Under the pieces are notes generated by a model. It ran no database searches, had not been told where the DNA came from, and saw only the letters and a list, made by a program, of their open reading frames with translations. Made by a program: the position numbers and the translations under genes. Source: Methyloligella sp. GL2 (GTDB taxonomy: Bacteria; Pseudomonadota; Alphaproteobacteria; Rhizobiales; Methyloligellaceae). From it: a stretch of DNA of 64,000 bases. Where the stretch lies: positions 2,592,988-2,656,987 of the forward strand of contig NZ_CP054476.1 of the NCBI RefSeq assembly GCF_013341275.1. The letters are read 5' to 3'. This document shows, one piece after another, positions 62,202 to 64,000 of the stretch. Each line of letters begins with the position of its first letter. Within the stretch, counting starts at the first letter, position 1.

Positions 62202-63248
62202 TCACGATGGCTGCAAGCCGGACAATGCGGCAAGCTTTGCCGGGAGATCTTGCAAGGCAGCCGCGAGGCGCTGCCACTCCGCCTCTGGGCCGGGCAGACC
62301 GAAACGGAGCCAGCGCGGATAGGCCGGGAACTGGCGCAGATAGATGCCGGCCACGCCGAGATGTGCGGCGATGTCGCCGGCCTTCTCATGCGCAGCAAGG
62401 CGAAACAGCGGGGTTCCGCCGAGGATTTCCAGGCCGGCTTCGGTCAGCATTTCGTCGAGCCGGTCCGCCCCCGCAGCAAGCGAAACTCTCGCCTCTTCGA
62501 GCCAAGCGTCATCGGCAAGCGCGGCGGTGCCGACGCTCAAGGCGGGCGCGGCGACGGACCAGCGGCCGAAAGCCTGTTGCAGCGGGGCGGCCTCTTGCGC
62601 GTGGGCAATAGCGAAGCCGAGTCGGAGACCGGCGAGGCCGTACATCTTGCCGAAGGAACGCAGCACGACGGTGCCCCGCGGCAACTCCGGCACCAGGCTC
62701 ACCGGCTCGGCCATGGCATCGGCGAAGGCCTCGTCGACCACCAGAAGCCCACCCCGCGCGCCCAGCTCTTCCGCCAGCGCGTGCAGCGTGAAAAGCGGCG
62801 TGATGCGGCCGGTCGGGTTGTTGGGATTGACGACGATGACGGCTTTCGCATCGCCGATCTCGTCCAGCTCGGCGATTTCCGCGACCTCGTGGCCCTCGCG
62901 CCGCCAGGCAATGGCGTGCTCGCTATAGGTCGGGCTCAGCACCGCAGTCTTGCCGGGTGGAAGCAGCCGCGGCAGCGATTGAATCAGGGCCTGGGTGCCG
63001 GGCGCGGCGACGATCTCGGCCCGCTCGGGCACGCCATAGCGGCGGCGGCCGGCCTGGCGCAGGGCTTCCTCAGATGAGGCTTGCGGAAGCTGGGCCCAGA
63101 GCGCCGTATCGAGCGGCGGCACCGGATAGGGATTCGGGTTGATGCCGGTGGAAAGATCGATCCAGGGCAGCGGCGCATCGGGAAAGCCCCGCGCCGCGGC
63201 ATCGAGATCGCCACCATGCGCAACCGGTTCCGGCTCGGCCCCGCTCAT
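62202..63248 (-). CDS. cobC: CobC, threonine-phosphate decarboxylase (PLP)
   Basis: The 348-residue aminotransferase-fold enzyme has WIDLSTGINPNPYPVP at the N-terminus, VVNPNNPTGRITPL, LLVVDEAFADA and the Schiff-base Lys in VVLRSFGKMYGLAGLRLGF. It makes the aminopropanol arm of cobalamin from L-threonine phosphate (CobD in Salmonella, CobC in P. denitrificans). ATG 63248 matches the conserved start; the frame is open far upstream through the complementary strand of cobD. It is divergent from cobD with only 30 bases between starts. Confidence 0.92.
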   Translation of the reverse strand: MSGAEPEPVAHGGDLDAAARGFPDAPLPWIDLSTGINPNPYPVPPLDTALWAQLPQASSEEALRQAGRRRYGVPERAEIVAAPGTQALIQSLPRLLPPGKTAVLSPTYSEHAIAWRREGHEVAEIAELDEIGDAKAVIVVNPNNPTGRITPLFTLHALAEELGARGGLLVVDEAFADAMAEPVSLVPELPRGTVVLRSFGKMYGLAGLRLGFAIAHAQEAAPLQQAFGRWSVAAPALSVGTAALADDAWLEEARVSLAAGADRLDEMLTEAGLEILGGTPLFRLAAHEKAGDIAAHLGVAGIYLRQFPAYPRWLRFGLPGPEAEWQRLAAALQDLPAKLAALSGLQPS

Positions 63249-63278
63249 GCTAGCACCTGAGGCCCGGTTGGATCGGAT

Positions 63279-64000
63279 ATGCACGCCCTCATCACGCTTC
63301 TCGCCCTCTTCTTCGATGCCGCTCTCGGCTACCCGCAATGGCTGTTTGGCGCCATCGGGCATCCGGTCAGCTGGATCGGCAGGCTGATAGCACGGTGCGA
63401 CGCGGCCTGGAACGGCAAGGGACGTGGTAAGGGACGCAGCGCCGCGGTCAGGCGGCGGAACGGTGTCGCAATGCTGCTGCTTTGCCTCGGCGTCGCGCTT
63501 GCCGCCACGCTTGGCGCGCAAGGGCTGGCGCTCTGGCTGCTGCCCAGTTGGGCCGCGCTTTTGCTGCTCGGCCTCCTCGCCAGCAGCCTGCTGGCCCAGC
63601 GCAGCCTCAACGATCATGTCGCCGCCGTGGCACACGCCTTGGAGACCGGCACGCTGAAGGATGCTCAAGGCGCGGTCTCGCAGATTGTCGGGCGCGATCC
63701 CCACAGCTTGGACGCCCATGCCATCGGCCGCGCCGCCATCGAAAGCTTGGCGGAGAATTTCTCCGACGGGGTCACCGCGCCGGGCTTCTGGATGGTGATC
63801 GGCGGGCTTCCCGGCGCGGCGCTGTATAAGACCATCAACACCGCCGACAGCATGGTGGGGCATCGCAGCGAGCGCCATGCCGCCTTCGGCTGGGCCTCGG
63901 CAAGGCTGGACGACCTGGTCAATCTGCCGGCTTCGCGGCTCTCCGCTCTGATGCTCGCTGGTGCAGCGCTCTTGGTGCCTAAAGCCTCGGCGCGGGGTGC
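63279..64000 (+). CDS. cobD: CobD/CbiB, adenosylcobinamide-phosphate synthase (cut off by window end)
   Basis: About 240 codons are visible before the window edge, from ATG 63279 (MHALITLLALFFDAALGYPQ). Membrane helices and the conserved IGHPVSWIGRLIARCD, AIESLAENFSDGVTAPGFW and KTINTADSMVGHRSERHAAFGWASARLDDLVN blocks identify it as CbiB, which attaches aminopropanol (phosphate) to adenosylcobyric acid. It is incomplete at the right edge. With cobC it forms a tight divergent pair. Confidence 0.9.
   Translation, partial: MHALITLLALFFDAALGYPQWLFGAIGHPVSWIGRLIARCDAAWNGKGRGKGRSAAVRRRNGVAMLLLCLGVALAATLGAQGLALWLLPSWAALLLLGLLASSLLAQRSLNDHVAAVAHALETGTLKDAQGAVSQIVGRDPHSLDAHAIGRAAIESLAENFSDGVTAPGFWMVIGGLPGAALYKTINTADSMVGHRSERHAAFGWASARLDDLVNLPASRLSALMLAGAALLVPKASARG

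Noticed and set aside
63249-63878. Extension of the CobC decarboxylase by about 210 codons upstream
   Set aside because: The extension lies opposite cobD, lacks family similarity, and ATG 63248 matches the conserved start.

Overview
The window is high-GC DNA from a Gram-negative, respiring bacterium, most likely a free-living (possibly marine or salt-exposed) alphaproteobacterium. The indicators are TonB-dependent receptors, an alternative Na+-type F-ATPase (N-ATPase) operon, the aerobic cobalamin gene cobF, a heterotetrameric sarcosine oxidase, several polyamine catabolic modules, and an iron-control-like palindrome before the efe operon. Genus cannot be fixed from the sequence. Gene density is high, many start and stop codons overlap, and no tRNA, rRNA, IS element, CRISPR array or prophage was seen.

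Layout. 0.3-4.6 kb: elemental iron uptake operon efeU-efeO-efeB-efeM, ending in a strong terminator. 4.7-7.1 kb: a membrane Cache-HAMP class III nucleotide cyclase and a small DUF2892 membrane protein, both on the minus strand. 7.2-13.7 kb: a complete nine-gene N-ATPase operon (atpDCQRBEFAG, minus strand) with a Na+-type c subunit and a b subunit whose C-terminus resembles the missing delta subunit. 13.9-16.6 kb: msrB-msrA and an acyl-CoA synthetase. 16.6-19.5 kb: a probable copper TonB receptor with a DUF2946 partner. 19.7-21.0 kb: cobalamin genes cobC (phosphatase) and cobS. 21.0-27.2 kb: a GATase-AraC regulator divergent from soxBDAG (sarcosine oxidase). 27.3-36.1 kb: a xenosiderophore acquisition block made of a DUF2218 protein, an IroE/Fes-like esterase, a siderophore receptor, an AraC regulator, and a four-gene ABC importer. 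36.1-37.8 kb: an orphan flavin-dependent halogenase. 38.0-41.6 kb: a two-gene operon of a PhoU-like (DUF47) C-terminal protein and a half-length pyruvate phosphate dikinase without the PEP/pyruvate domain. It is preceded by a three-armed leader that looks like a terminator/antiterminator switch. 41.7-56.7 kb: a large polyamine region with two gamma-glutamylputrescine synthetases, two FAD oxidases, an amidohydrolase, an aldehyde dehydrogenase, an aminotransferase, a GntR regulator, the potFGHI-type importer and an EamA permease. 57-59 kb: a stand-alone molybdopterin oxidoreductase. 59.3-64.0 kb: cobalamin genes cobF, cobT, a DUF1289 fusion, cobC (decarboxylase) and a truncated cobD/cbiB.

How it works together. 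Iron enters by two routes, EfeUOB and the siderophore receptor plus ABC importer with cytoplasmic or periplasmic ester hydrolysis. Polyamines imported by PotFGHI are gamma-glutamylated, oxidised, dehydrogenated and hydrolysed to GABA, or transaminated directly. A perfect palindrome, ATTTGATCAAAT, occurs before three polyamine-region transcription units, and a one-mismatch copy precedes a fourth. I propose it as the operator of the local GntR regulator.

The strongest candidates for undescribed biology are the DUF47/half-PPDK operon with its switch-like leader, and the ATTTGATCAAAT polyamine regulon.
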